DNA of 64,000 nucleotides from Methylomagnum ishizawai (GTDB lineage Bacteria; Pseudomonadota; Gammaproteobacteria; Methylococcales; Methylococcaceae): the NCBI RefSeq assembly GCF_900155475.1, contig NZ_FXAM01000002.1, forward strand, positions 248,001 to 312,000, given 5' to 3'. Positions within the stretch are counted from its first letter, which is position 1. Each line of letters opens with the position of its first letter. Below the pieces are notes generated by a model that did no database searches, had not been told where the DNA came from, and saw only the letters and a program-made list of their open reading frames with translations. Of the stretch, positions 16,558 through 24,756 are shown piece after piece. The translations under genes and the position numbers were made by a program.

Positions 16558-18404
16558 GCCATCGCCTCCGGCTGGGTGGATATGGCCGGTGTCGGCGGAC
16601 GTGGCGCGATGAACTCGGACACCTTCACCGCCTGCCAACAGGCCTCGAAGGGCGGTTCCGCATCCACGGTCCCCGTGTTGAAATCGATGCCGGGCGCGAC
16701 ATCGGAAGGACCGCCCAAAGCCCGTTTCAGCGGTTTGAAACCGGCGCGGGCGATCTCGGTCTCGATCCGGCGCGGATCGTCCAGCAAGCCAGAAGCCGCA
16801 GCCTCCCCGCGCACCAGATCGACCACCAGCACCCCGCCGAAAGCCAGGGTGCGGTTGAGCGCCGCCAGCGTGGCCTGGAAGTCCGGGGCCGCGGGTTCGC
16901 GGGCGGCGTAGAGCGCGGCGTCGGCCCCCCGCTCCGGCGGCACTTCCGCCAAGCGGGCGATGTGCCCGCCGCGATAGCCATAATGCTCTAGCCAAACGGT
17001 CCGGGTCGCGGATTCGTCGCCCGCCAGCACCAAGCGGCTATGGGCCTGGGCTTCCGGCAGCAGGGCTTCCCGCGCCCAGGCTTGTCCCGGCGGCGGCGGA
17101 CCGGCCCGCCCCAACAAGGCTTGCAGGGGACGCAATCCCAACAGCCGGTGCGGGGCTTCCACGCCCCAGAACGGTTCGGGCCGTGCCTGGACTTCTAACA
17201 AGGCCTCACGGTACGCCGCCGCCGAGCGGGCGATGGCGTGGCGGTCCCGGAGGAAATGTTTGGCGCGGCGGCCGATTTCTTCGCGCAAGGCCGGGTTATC
17301 GATGGTCTCCAACAAGGCCGCTGTCAAACTTGCGTCGAAATCTTCGGACCAGGGCACCTTGACACAGACATCGTCCGGCAATTCGGCGAAGGGTCCGTGA
17401 TCGACCACCACTACGCAGGCACCGCAACCCAGGGCGCGGATCAAGGTACCGCTGGTTTCGCCCCCGGTGGGATAGCGCAGGTTGATGACCAGGTCGGCGG
17501 CGGCGATGTAATCGAAGAACGCGGTCTCGTCCAGATAATCGGTGACGATGACCACATCCTCCAGATCGTACTGGACGATGGCCGCGTCCACATCGAATTG
17601 GTCCGGCAGACGTGCCCCGGCCAGTACGTAGCGGAATGGCGGCAATTGGTCGCGGAGGGCGGCGAGACAGCGCAGGACGGCGTCGATCTGCTTGGCCTTG
17701 GTGATGAAGCCCAGCGAGAGCAGGACCAGTTCGGCGTCTTCGAGTCCGAGCTTGGCGCGGACTTCCTGGCGGTCCAATCCGTCTACCCGCTCGACCACCG
17801 GGGTCAGGTGGTGGGGGATGAAATAGGCCGGGGTCCCGGCGCTTTGGGCCTTGGCCTTGAAATAGGCGAAGGCCGAATGGACCACCACGCCCTGGGCCCG
17901 AGCCAGCAGGGTACGGGTCAGCGGCAGTTCGTAGAACATCGCCCGCTCGCGCCAGCGGTAGCGCTCGAATTGCTCGCCGAGCAAGCGCCCCGCCGCCCCG
18001 TACTCGCGTTCCAACAGAGCCGTATAGCCCGCGAAATCGCCATAGCGCAGGGTCGCGCAATCCATCAGGTGGTGCAGCGAGACATCGTGCAGCACGACCA
18101 CGCCGGGCCGTTCCAACATCGTGGGCAGCATGTAGACATGGTCCGGGTTGTTGCCGACATGGTAGAGGTGGACATGGTCGGCGTAGTCCTCGGGCCGGGC
18201 CAGATACTCGGCCAGGAACACCGTCGCGATGCCGTCCCAGCCCGGACCCCGGTGGGGCGCGGGGTGGTTGTCCTCCAGGACCACGGTGACCTCGAAGTCC
18301 TGGGCGTGCCAGGGCAGGATTTCGTGGGTGTAATCGGCGATGCCGTTCTCGCGCGGGGGCAGCGGCGAGAACACCGCCAGTTTGGGTTTGACCACGGCTA
18401 CCAC
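16554..18404 (-). CDS. Glycosyltransferase (GT4) with C-terminal methyltransferase-like region
   Basis: This 616-residue protein has a GT4-type glycosyltransferase in residues 1-405: KLAVFSPLPPRENGIADYTH at the N-terminus, then VLLSLGFITKAKQIDAVLRC and LVINLRYPTGGETSGTLIRALGCGACVVV, which is the donor-site 'E....EAla.G.pvv' region. About 200 more residues follow with a weak SAM-methyltransferase look (TLAALNRTLAFGGVLVVDLVRGE, like the 'LkPGG.l...' strand). The SAM-binding glycine loop is not obvious, so this part may be inactive. The start is a GTG with a good AGGAG site 8 bases upstream inside the end of the previous gene. It overlaps the next gene by four bases. Confidence 0.8.
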   Translation of the reverse strand: MVAVVKPKLAVFSPLPPRENGIADYTHEILPWHAQDFEVTVVLEDNHPAPHRGPGWDGIATVFLAEYLARPEDYADHVHLYHVGNNPDHVYMLPTMLERPGVVVLHDVSLHHLMDCATLRYGDFAGYTALLEREYGAAGRLLGEQFERYRWRERAMFYELPLTRTLLARAQGVVVHSAFAYFKAKAQSAGTPAYFIPHHLTPVVERVDGLDRQEVRAKLGLEDAELVLLSLGFITKAKQIDAVLRCLAALRDQLPPFRYVLAGARLPDQFDVDAAIVQYDLEDVVIVTDYLDETAFFDYIAAADLVINLRYPTGGETSGTLIRALGCGACVVVVDHGPFAELPDDVCVKVPWSEDFDASLTAALLETIDNPALREEIGRRAKHFLRDRHAIARSAAAYREALLEVQARPEPFWGVEAPHRLLGLRPLQALLGRAGPPPPGQAWAREALLPEAQAHSRLVLAGDESATRTVWLEHYGYRGGHIARLAEVPPERGADAALYAAREPAAPDFQATLAALNRTLAFGGVLVVDLVRGEAAASGLLDDPRRIETEIARAGFKPLKRALGGPSDVAPGIDFNTGTVDAEPPFEACWQAVKVSEFIAPRPPTPAISTQPEAMA

Positions 18405-18405
18405 G

Positions 18406-19533
18406 CTAGCCGCTCCTTTTGCGGCGGGTGCCCGTGCCGGTGGCCGGGATCGCGGCGGCCTGGGTTTCCACTTCCGCTCCCGCCACCACGGCGGGAATCC
18501 CGCCCGTGTCGGCCCGCGCTTCCACAGCTTCCACCACGTCCGCCGCGTCAGCTTGGATTTCCGCTGCCGCCGTCACGGCGATAGCCAGGACCACCTCGCC
18601 CGTATCGATTTTAATCCCCGCATCTTCCACCACGACCGGAGCCGCGTCGACGGCTCCGGGCAACGGTTCGGCATAATATCGGGCTGGCATTCCCAGCGCG
18701 GCCTTCTTGACCTCCTGCAATTCCCGCTCGAAAGCGTCGCGCTGGATGCTGTAGAACGCCTCGAAGCGGCCTAGCAATTCACGCGCCAGTGTTTCGAAAG
18801 TGGCTGGGAACTCGGCGAGTTGCCTGTCGAGCGTGGACGTGACCTCGCGGATACGCAGGATTTCGGTAATCAAGGTATTGGCCGCGCTCGGTCCGAACAA
18901 CACCGGGCTATTGGCGAGTTCGTAGCCACTGTCCACCACCCGGACCCGTAATGAATGCACCCGGCCATCAATCAAGTCATAGGTCAAGGGCAACTCGAAA
19001 CCGCTGTTACCGCCCTCGGGATGTTGTCCCTCCACATCCCCGCGATAACGGCTGGCTAGGGCAGTCGCGACCACCCGCTCGCCGTCCAGCAATTCCACTT
19101 CGACCTCGTCGCCGGGGAAGGCCAGGTTGAACACCCAGCCCACCATCATGCCGTCGCGGATACCATCGATATAACCCTTGTAGTCATTCAGCAAGGGCTT
19201 GGGTAATATCCCGATGAATTCGGCCCGCGAGCGGATGGAGAGCTGGCCGGCCAAAGGGGTTTCCTGGCCCACAACCCTGGCCCAGATATTCAAAGGATAA
19301 TCGCCCTTGGGCAGGGTTTCCGGGATCACCGAAAACGTATGCATCCCGTTGCCTTTGCGCTGTTTCACCAGGTCCAGGGAAAACCCATCGGCCAGGGTCC
19401 TGGCGATCACCACGCCATTGCACATCACCTCCACCTCGACCGGGTCGTAGGGTTTGCCACTATCCCAAGCCCATCCCTCGAAACCTTCGTTACCCAGCGA
19501 TTGCAACTCGCCTTCTATCGTGGATTCCATCAT
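18406..19533 (-). CDS. Unknown glycan-cluster accessory protein with two beta-repeats
   Basis: This 375-residue protein has no signal peptide. Two related beta-domains lie at about 4-100 (EGWAWDSGKPYDPVEVEVMCNG) and 118-218 (VGWVFNLAFPGDEVEVELLDG). Both follow the 'GW.w....P...v.V.l..dg' repeat seen beside glycosyltransferase domains in surface-polymer proteins. Residues 225-290 are a charged helical region. The last 80 residues are low-complexity, rich in Ala, Val, Glu and Asp, and end in a basic cluster (TRRKRSG). It lies one base before the glycosyltransferase at 18404. I infer a structural or substrate-presenting role in the glycan system; no enzyme motif is seen. Confidence 0.6.
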   Translation of the reverse strand: MMESTIEGELQSLGNEGFEGWAWDSGKPYDPVEVEVMCNGVVIARTLADGFSLDLVKQRKGNGMHTFSVIPETLPKGDYPLNIWARVVGQETPLAGQLSIRSRAEFIGILPKPLLNDYKGYIDGIRDGMMVGWVFNLAFPGDEVEVELLDGERVVATALASRYRGDVEGQHPEGGNSGFELPLTYDLIDGRVHSLRVRVVDSGYELANSPVLFGPSAANTLITEILRIREVTSTLDRQLAEFPATFETLARELLGRFEAFYSIQRDAFERELQEVKKAALGMPARYYAEPLPGAVDAAPVVVEDAGIKIDTGEVVLAIAVTAAAEIQADAADVVEAVEARADTGGIPAVVAGAEVETQAAAIPATGTGTRRKRSG

Positions 19534-19562
19534 TCAAATACCTTGCTTAAATCGTTATGCAC

Positions 19563-19943
19563 TCAACGTGGTATGCCATCGTCGCCATGTTTCGCGATAT
19601 ATTCATCGGAATCCAGCAGTCCGTCAATCATATCCCGCCAATCATTTTCCAAAAGACCGATGGCCAAATCCTTGATAGCCTCCCGGTCGGGCACGGTTTC
19701 CCCGAGGAATTTCTTGCGCCATTTGCGGGCGATCTCGTTCGGGGTATCGTTCATGAGCATCTTCTCGCGATATTCGTCCGACCGGCACATTGCCTTGATA
19801 ATCTCCCGCACCGAGAAATTACCATTGGTAAGGTTATCGACACACCAATCAAAACCTTCCGGGTCGCTGTCACGCGCCAATATCGAACCATAAAGCTGGC
19901 CGGCGATCTTGCTAGCTTGGTTGAAAGTCATTTTCTTGGCCAT
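19563..19943 (-). CDS. Small DUF4214-like protein
   Basis: This 126-residue all-helical protein resembles the DUF4214/phycobilisome-linker-like repeat: QLYGSILARDSDPEGFDWCVDNLTNGNFSVREIIKAMCRSDEYREK, with the family's 'R.pDpeG...w...l..G..s...i...f..S.E' pattern. A second, shorter S-DEY element is at the C-terminus (GLLDSDEYIAKHG). Such domains often occur in cell-surface proteins and in glycosyltransferases of secreted-polymer clusters. Here it is a free-standing protein without signal peptide, 29 bp before the beta-repeat protein gene. An AGGGG site stands upstream of the ATG. Its role is unknown. Confidence 0.65.
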   Translation of the reverse strand: MAKKMTFNQASKIAGQLYGSILARDSDPEGFDWCVDNLTNGNFSVREIIKAMCRSDEYREKMLMNDTPNEIARKWRKKFLGETVPDREAIKDLAIGLLENDWRDMIDGLLDSDEYIAKHGDDGIPR

Positions 19944-20029
19944 TAGAAACCCCTATCGTAGGATATGGTTGGATTTCCCCATGGCGGGTTATCGCCACGG
20001 GCAGGAAAATCGAGGGAAAGCGGCCCCGG

Positions 20030-22219
20030 TCAGGGGCGCCGGATCAATTCGGCCAGCCTGTGGGATATCCGTCCGCCTACCGGGCCTGGCGAATAGTATT
20101 GGAGGATATATTCACGCGCCGCGGCACCGCGGGCGCTATAACGGGGATAGTCCAGGAATACCGCCCGCATCTTGGCGGCGGCATCGTCGATATTGGGTTC
20201 GGCCCAGGATTGCCCAGCACCGCAGGGATATTCTGTCGCGCCGACCGCCACCAGGGCGTGCGGCACGGGGATTCCCGTGGCCTCGGTCAGGTAGTCGGCG
20301 CTGCCGGAATAATCGGTGGCGATCACCGGCTTCCCCATCAGCATAGCCTCGGCCAGGGTGCGGCCGAAACCCTCCGCCCGGTGTAGGGATACATAGGCGT
20401 CGCATGCTTGAATCAGCCCCAATACCGCCCCCTTGTCGAGGGTCGCATCGAGCAGGACGATCCTCGGGTCTTGGGTGCGGGCTTGGTCGATTAAGGCCCA
20501 CAACGGGGAATCGTGGACCGCGTTGGACACCTTCAGCACCAGGTTCACCGGCTCGTCGCCCTGCGGGAAAGCCCGTAAAAACGCCTCGACGCAAGCTTCG
20601 GGGTTTTTCCGGGCCGGATAGGACATGAAATCGAATACGAACAGGAACAGGAACCGTTCCTCGGGCAGGCCGAAATCGGCCCGCGAGCGCTCCTCCAATT
20701 CGTCGATGGTCACCACCATGGGCATATGCAGGACCGGCACTGGGGAATCGGCGGCGAAGGCCCGCAAGGTATAGTGGCTGGAAGACCAAACCTCGTCCAC
20801 CAAGCCATAGACCTTATGCCAATCCCTGGGCCATTCCGGCAACTCCCATGGCCAGCAGCCGATGACATAGGTGTTCTGGAAAATATCAGGCCGGTTCAAC
20901 CAAAACGCGGCGGTATCGAACGCCGTCATGCAGATCAAGGTGATGGGATAGCGCGGATGGGCGGAAAGGTGCCGTGTCATCGAAAAGTCCATTTGCCGGA
21001 TTTCCTTGCCCGGCTGGCGGTTCAAAATACAAAAGGGGATGCCGGCCGATTCCAAGGCGCGGGTGATCATCCGCACATCCTCGCCTATGCCGAGTTCGCC
21101 CATGGCATAGCCGACTAGGTTGACCCCCAGGCAGGCCGGGTCCAAACCGGGCAAATGGGGTTTGCAGGAGGTGCCGGAGGTGTCCGGGCCGTTATCGAAT
21201 AAACCCTTGGGTTTGAAACCGGGCAGGGGCTTCAGGTTGGAATTCAGAATATCCCATAAGGGTTTGAGTTCGGCCCCGGCATAGAGTTTGTCGTAGAGCA
21301 GGGAGCGCAGTTCGATGCGGCCCTCGCGGGTGGTGATATCGATCTTCTCCCGCAACCCATTTTCCGCCAGCCACAAGTACCACATGAGACGGGTGACGGG
21401 TGGATTCAAATCCCCTTCCATATAAGGAACCGGCTCGCACAGGCGGACGGCATGCGGCAAGCGGATATATTTGAAATAATGGTGCTTGCCGAGACCATGG
21501 ATATAGAACCAAGCGACATAGCTTTCCCGCTCGGCCCGTTCCGCCAGATTGAAGGCGGCGGATAAATCCCGCTGCCAAGCCCATACCCCATACATCAGGC
21601 GGCTGATGGGCATGGAAACATCTTGTTGCACATGGGGTGACGGGGCTTCGATATAATCCAGTTCGGCCTCGGTCAGCAGGGAAAACAAATCGTATTCGAC
21701 CACGCCATAGATGAAATACCAATAAGAGAAACGCTCCCAATCGATACCGTTTTCGCCGGCGCAGACTTCCCGCGCATCCTGCCTGGATTGCGCCAGGAAG
21801 CGCATGAGTCGGGTGATACCGAAGCCGTTCCATTCCCCGACGACCTCCTGGACGATGGCGGTATATCCAGGGTCGAACCAAGGGGTATCGGGATATTCCC
21901 GGCGTCCGAACGCCAGCCACCACGCCACGAACTCCTTTTTCGCCTCTTCCTCGGAGCTGTTTTCGGCCAGCAGTTTTTCCCGTACATCGCCGCGCAACAG
22001 CCACAGGAGATTCATGTCGCGGTTCAAGACATCACTGTCGCGGGCGTCCGTAGGAAGAGGCGTGGATTCGCGCTTTCCGCTTGGGTTTCTATGCATTTTG
22101 AGCTGGATGGGCGCGTGCTGTTTCGGTACGGATAAACGCACCGGAACACGCGGAGGATTGGAGAGATGAAGCCGGGATTTTTCCCCAGGCCGCCAGCTCG
22201 GCTTGGATGGCTTTTTCAT
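20030..22219 (-). CDS. Large glycosyltransferase (GT4 C-terminal domain)
   Basis: This is a 729-residue protein. The first 50 residues are basic and proline-rich. Residues about 65-330 are helical and aromatic-rich, with repeated 'RLM..W...' elements (ITRLMRFLAQSRQ, ISRLMYGVWAWQRD, VTRLMWYLWLAENG), which suggests three internal repeats of an unknown domain. Residues 360-729 are a GT4 transferase with GVNLVGYAMGELGIGEDVR, FDFMSYPARKNPEACVEAF and YVSLHRAEGFGRTLAEAMLMGKPVIATDYSG, the classical donor-binding signature with both glutamates. It is the first gene of the glycan cluster and likely sits next to the operon promoter. The exact start is uncertain, since Met43 or Met69 would also keep the recognisable domains. 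Confidence 0.8.
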   Translation of the reverse strand: MKKPSKPSWRPGEKSRLHLSNPPRVPVRLSVPKQHAPIQLKMHRNPSGKRESTPLPTDARDSDVLNRDMNLLWLLRGDVREKLLAENSSEEEAKKEFVAWWLAFGRREYPDTPWFDPGYTAIVQEVVGEWNGFGITRLMRFLAQSRQDAREVCAGENGIDWERFSYWYFIYGVVEYDLFSLLTEAELDYIEAPSPHVQQDVSMPISRLMYGVWAWQRDLSAAFNLAERAERESYVAWFYIHGLGKHHYFKYIRLPHAVRLCEPVPYMEGDLNPPVTRLMWYLWLAENGLREKIDITTREGRIELRSLLYDKLYAGAELKPLWDILNSNLKPLPGFKPKGLFDNGPDTSGTSCKPHLPGLDPACLGVNLVGYAMGELGIGEDVRMITRALESAGIPFCILNRQPGKEIRQMDFSMTRHLSAHPRYPITLICMTAFDTAAFWLNRPDIFQNTYVIGCWPWELPEWPRDWHKVYGLVDEVWSSSHYTLRAFAADSPVPVLHMPMVVTIDELEERSRADFGLPEERFLFLFVFDFMSYPARKNPEACVEAFLRAFPQGDEPVNLVLKVSNAVHDSPLWALIDQARTQDPRIVLLDATLDKGAVLGLIQACDAYVSLHRAEGFGRTLAEAMLMGKPVIATDYSGSADYLTEATGIPVPHALVAVGATEYPCGAGQSWAEPNIDDAAAKMRAVFLDYPRYSARGAAAREYILQYYSPGPVGGRISHRLAELIRRP

Positions 22220-22613
22220 TCTTTAACTAATCCGTAATAGTGGTGATTGTGCTGGATTATAACCACCGACCGGCCATTGGATTAGGTCATTTTATTATTT
22301 TCATATGCCCTTGCTTGAGCCTGGCTCACAATCCTGGTTGACACTTGGCTCGTACCGCGTTGTCCAGGTGTTTTATGCCTGGACGCGCTGGATATTGCCG
22401 TGCGGTTATATGGGGAACCCTGGTAAATGGGATATGTCCGTACGATTTTCAAAGCAGTTTAATCAGCCGAAAATAAGATGTCCATATCCTCTGTTTTATT
22501 GGATTCCTCCCGCCGGGAAAAAGCGCCATTATGGAATTGGCGCGTCGATAGGGCGGGTTTGGTGATACCCCGTCCGAAACCGTGGGCCGGCGGCGGGTCC
22601 GTCCATGGCCCGC
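22220..22613. other. Gap between glycan cluster and parB
   Basis: No gene is supported in this 394-bp stretch, which is AT-richer than its flanks. It holds a minus-strand TATAAT close to the glycan cluster start, a short stem-loop (GTCCAGG 22362-22368 with CCTGGAC 22378-22384), and the downstream flank of parB. An 86-codon plus-strand frame at 22305-22565 has no protein-like pattern. Confidence 0.4.
22256..22261 (-). promoter_or_regulatory. Candidate -10 element of the glycan cluster
   Basis: On the minus strand this reads TATAAT, a perfect -10 hexamer, about 37 bases upstream of the first codon at 22219. The -35 position 17 bp upstream (TAATCC) is poor, so an activator may be needed. Confidence 0.35.
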
Positions 22614-23570
22614 CTAACCGCCGGGGTCGCCTTTCACCCAGTGATGGATGAGTCGTTCGAGTTCGTCGGTTTGTGCCTCGGTCAGGCTGGCGGCTTTGAG
22701 GGTGATCTTGATGTGCTTGCCGCCGCGGACCAGGGAGCCGACCTTCTGCCCATGGCGGCTGAACACGACTTCGGCGGGCGCGGCGGCGCGTCCCGGCCCC
22801 AGGGCGTAGCGCTTGATCTGCGGGATCAATAGGTTCTGGGCCAAGGCGCCCGATTCGATCAGGTCCAACGCCTTTTGGGTGGCGTCCCGGTAGACCCCGG
22901 CCCCGTCCTCCACCGAACCGAACAAGCCCTTGAGGTTGTCGGCGGAAGTGCGGTGGATCAGGCGGGGATTCTGGTCCAGCCGCGCCCGCAGCCAATCCGG
23001 CAGGTCGAGGAAGGCCAGATAACGGTAGGTGTCCTTGCGGTCCTTGTTGAGATAGCGGGCCAACTGGCTGGTGGTCTTGAAGCGCTCGCGCAGGTTGCCC
23101 AGGGCCAGGGCGATCTCGTAGTCGCTCAAATCCTCGCGGTCGATGTTCTCGACCAGGGCCATCAAGGCGACTTCCTGGTCGGCCAGTTCGCGCACCACGG
23201 CGTCGATATGCTGATGCCCGGCCAGCTTCGCCGCCCGCCAGCGGCGCTCCCCGACCACCAATTGATAGCGCTCCTCCTTGCGCCGCAGCACGATGGGCTC
23301 GATCACGCCCTGGGTGGCCTGGATCGATTGGGCCAATTCCCGCAGGCCGGCGTCGTCGAAATGGGTGCGGGGCTGCCAGGGGTTGGGATCGATCAAATCG
23401 ACGTGGATTTTGCGGGCGGCGGACCCCTGCGGCGATGGGCCGAGGTCCGGCCCCACCGTTTCCTGATTGGCTTGGTGGAGACCGATGGATTCTTTGGATT
23501 TGGCCGCCAGCTTTTCCAGCGGCGACAGTTTCTTCGGGGCGGGCGGCGCGGTGGTATCGGTGTCGGACAT
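22614..23570 (-). CDS. parB: ParB-family partition protein
   Basis: This 318-residue DNA-segregation protein loads at a centromere-like site and acts with ParA. The N-terminal ParB/Srx (CTPase) domain spans about 50-145 and includes WQPRTHFDD and the conserved VGERRWRAAKLAG box. A helix-turn-helix follows (about 165-215: TTSQLARYLNKDRKDTYRYLAFLDLP). The C-terminal 70 residues (SRHGQKVGSLVRGGKHIKITLKAASLTEAQ) form a small alpha-beta dimerisation or DNA-binding domain. I chose ATG 23570, 16 bp after the parA stop, with GGAA 8 bases upstream. An ATG at 23603 overlapping parA would add 11 residues but has no properly spaced site. Three palindromes (2566, 24496, 24626) are candidate targets. Confidence 0.9.
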   Translation of the reverse strand: MSDTDTTAPPAPKKLSPLEKLAAKSKESIGLHQANQETVGPDLGPSPQGSAARKIHVDLIDPNPWQPRTHFDDAGLRELAQSIQATQGVIEPIVLRRKEERYQLVVGERRWRAAKLAGHQHIDAVVRELADQEVALMALVENIDREDLSDYEIALALGNLRERFKTTSQLARYLNKDRKDTYRYLAFLDLPDWLRARLDQNPRLIHRTSADNLKGLFGSVEDGAGVYRDATQKALDLIESGALAQNLLIPQIKRYALGPGRAAAPAEVVFSRHGQKVGSLVRGGKHIKITLKAASLTEAQTDELERLIHHWVKGDPGG

Positions 23571-23586
23571 GGGCTGGGTTCCGGGG

Positions 23587-24411
23587 TCAGGCGGCGTCGC
23601 CATTCTTCTGCAAGGCCAGGGTTTCCGCGAGATGGGCGGCGAGCTGCGCGTAATCCTGGGTCACCCGCCCGTCGCGTTCGATCTTGCGGATCGGGCAGCG
23701 CGAGACGCTGGCCTCGCCCACCTTGGTACTGGAATGGATCACGATGGGCAAGATCGAACCCACCATGTCCTTGGCGGATTGGGCGATGGCTTTACAGGTG
23801 CGCCTGCGCTCGTCGTGGCGGGTCAACAACACGCCCAGGTTGAGCAGTCCGGGGTTCAAGGCCTTGCTCATGCGGTGGATGAAGGCGTGCAGGTCGGTGA
23901 CGCCGTGCAAGGGGTATTGGGAGTTGGTTTCTATCGGGATCAGGTAATGGCTGGCCGAAGCGATGGCGTTGCCGGACAACAGCCCCAGCCGCGGCGGGCA
24001 ATCGATGATGATGATATCGTAGACCGAGCGCAGCGGCTCGACCCTGGCCGCGAGTTCCTTATAGGGTTGGGGCGAATAGGCCCGCAGATGGTCCTCGACA
24101 TGGTCCAGCGACAGGCTGCCGGGGATGAAATGGATGTTCTTGAAGCCGGGATTGACCTCGGTCTGGATCGCGGCGGCCACGGCCTCGATGGTTTCGCCCT
24201 TGAACAGGATGGCGGCATTGACGCCCAGGCTGGCCGGATGGGCGATGCCGAGATGCAGGCTGGCGTTGGCCTGGGGGTCGAGGTCGATCACCAGCACATT
24301 ATGCCCAGTCAAGCCGAGTTCGGCGGCGAGATTCACCGCCGTGGTGGTTTTCCCGACCCCACCCTTGTGGTTGGTGATCGCGATGACGGGCGCGAGGCTG
24401 GATGGGGTCAT
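23587..24411 (-). CDS. parA: ParA-family partition ATPase
   Basis: This 274-residue Walker-type ATPase drives replicon segregation with ParB. The deviant Walker A motif is at residues 15-22 (HKGGVGKTT), with the signature lysine. Walker A' follows (VLVIDLDPQANAS) and Walker B is IIIIDCPPRLGLLSGNAI. There is no N-terminal helix-turn-helix, so it is the short type that usually does not regulate its own promoter by a separate DNA-binding domain; ParB or another factor would do so. The gene is directly upstream of parB. Two copies of a palindrome lie 85-233 bp upstream of its start codon, a normal place for a parS or operator. Confidence 0.93.
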   Translation of the reverse strand: MTPSSLAPVIAITNHKGGVGKTTTAVNLAAELGLTGHNVLVIDLDPQANASLHLGIAHPASLGVNAAILFKGETIEAVAAAIQTEVNPGFKNIHFIPGSLSLDHVEDHLRAYSPQPYKELAARVEPLRSVYDIIIIDCPPRLGLLSGNAIASASHYLIPIETNSQYPLHGVTDLHAFIHRMSKALNPGLLNLGVLLTRHDERRRTCKAIAQSAKDMVGSILPIVIHSSTKVGEASVSRCPIRKIERDGRVTQDYAQLAAHLAETLALQKNGDAA

Positions 24412-24495
24412 AGGGATCGCTGCTTGTGGATGATGCGGGTCAAAATAACAGCATATTCATCCGTGTCAACTTTCCCCGCACACGGCTTTTCCAAG

Positions 24496-24514
24496 GTGTG
24501 GAATTTTTCCACAC
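24496..24514. repeat. Candidate parS-like palindrome, copy 2
   Basis: GTGTGGAA-TTT-TTCCACAC has perfect 8-bp arms and lies 85 bp upstream of the parA start codon. It is the exact reverse complement of the copy at 2566-2584. Its position by parAB and its recurrence suggest a ParB binding site. It differs from the chromosomal parS consensus TGTTTCACGTGAAACA. Confidence 0.6.
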
Positions 24515-24625
24515 TTTTCCTTGAAACCGGGCGGGAGGTTCGTTCCTTCCCAATCCAGGCTTGTTTTGCGATGTTTCCAAGCGAGTGTTCCCAGCCCAAT
24601 TTGGGCGTCGGCGGCAACCAGGAAA

Positions 24626-24644
24626 GTGTGGAATTTTTCCACAT
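24626..24644. repeat. Candidate parS-like palindrome, copy 3
   Basis: GTGTGGAA-TTT-TTCCACAT matches the 24496 copy in 18 of 19 bases (last base T instead of C), in the same orientation and 130 bp further upstream of parA. Confidence 0.55.
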
Positions 24645-24683
24645 TCATGCCGCCACTGGGGATGTCCCATTCTGCCAGCGGAC

Positions 24684-24712
24684 TTGACAAGCAAACGCCC
24701 GATTTACACAAT
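24684..24712 (+). promoter_or_regulatory. Candidate promoter of the efflux gene pair
   Basis: TTGACA (24684-24689, perfect -35) is followed after 17 bp by CACAAT (24707-24712, 4 of 6 to TATAAT), 44 bp before the start codon of the outer-membrane efflux gene. Confidence 0.35.
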
Positions 24713-24756
24713 CGATTTCAATCGCTTGATTAAGCCCAGCCGCCGCGAGACCCGCC

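Larger units (their letters stand above)
24412..24756. promoter_or_regulatory. parA upstream region with candidate centromere sites
   Basis: This 345-bp space lies between the divergent parA and efflux genes. It has two copies of a 19-bp palindrome 130 bp apart and a plausible plus-strand promoter next to the efflux gene. No reading frame here looks coding; the short minus-strand frames crossing the palindromes only translate the repeats. Confidence 0.55.

Noticed and set aside
19557-19946. Plus-strand frame opposite the DUF4214-like gene
   Set aside because: The minus-strand protein has a clear family pattern and ribosome-binding site; the plus frame does not.
22362-22384. Stem-loop as parB terminator
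   Set aside because: It lies about 230 bp past the parB stop and lacks a T-run.
22305-22565. Plus-strand 86-codon frame between the glycan cluster and parB
   Set aside because: No ribosome-binding site or recognisable pattern, and its composition looks intergenic.
24408-24711. Overlapping short minus-strand frames upstream of parA with repeated VEKFHT/WKNST peptides
   Set aside because: The repeated peptides are translations of the palindromes, and no single frame looks coding.
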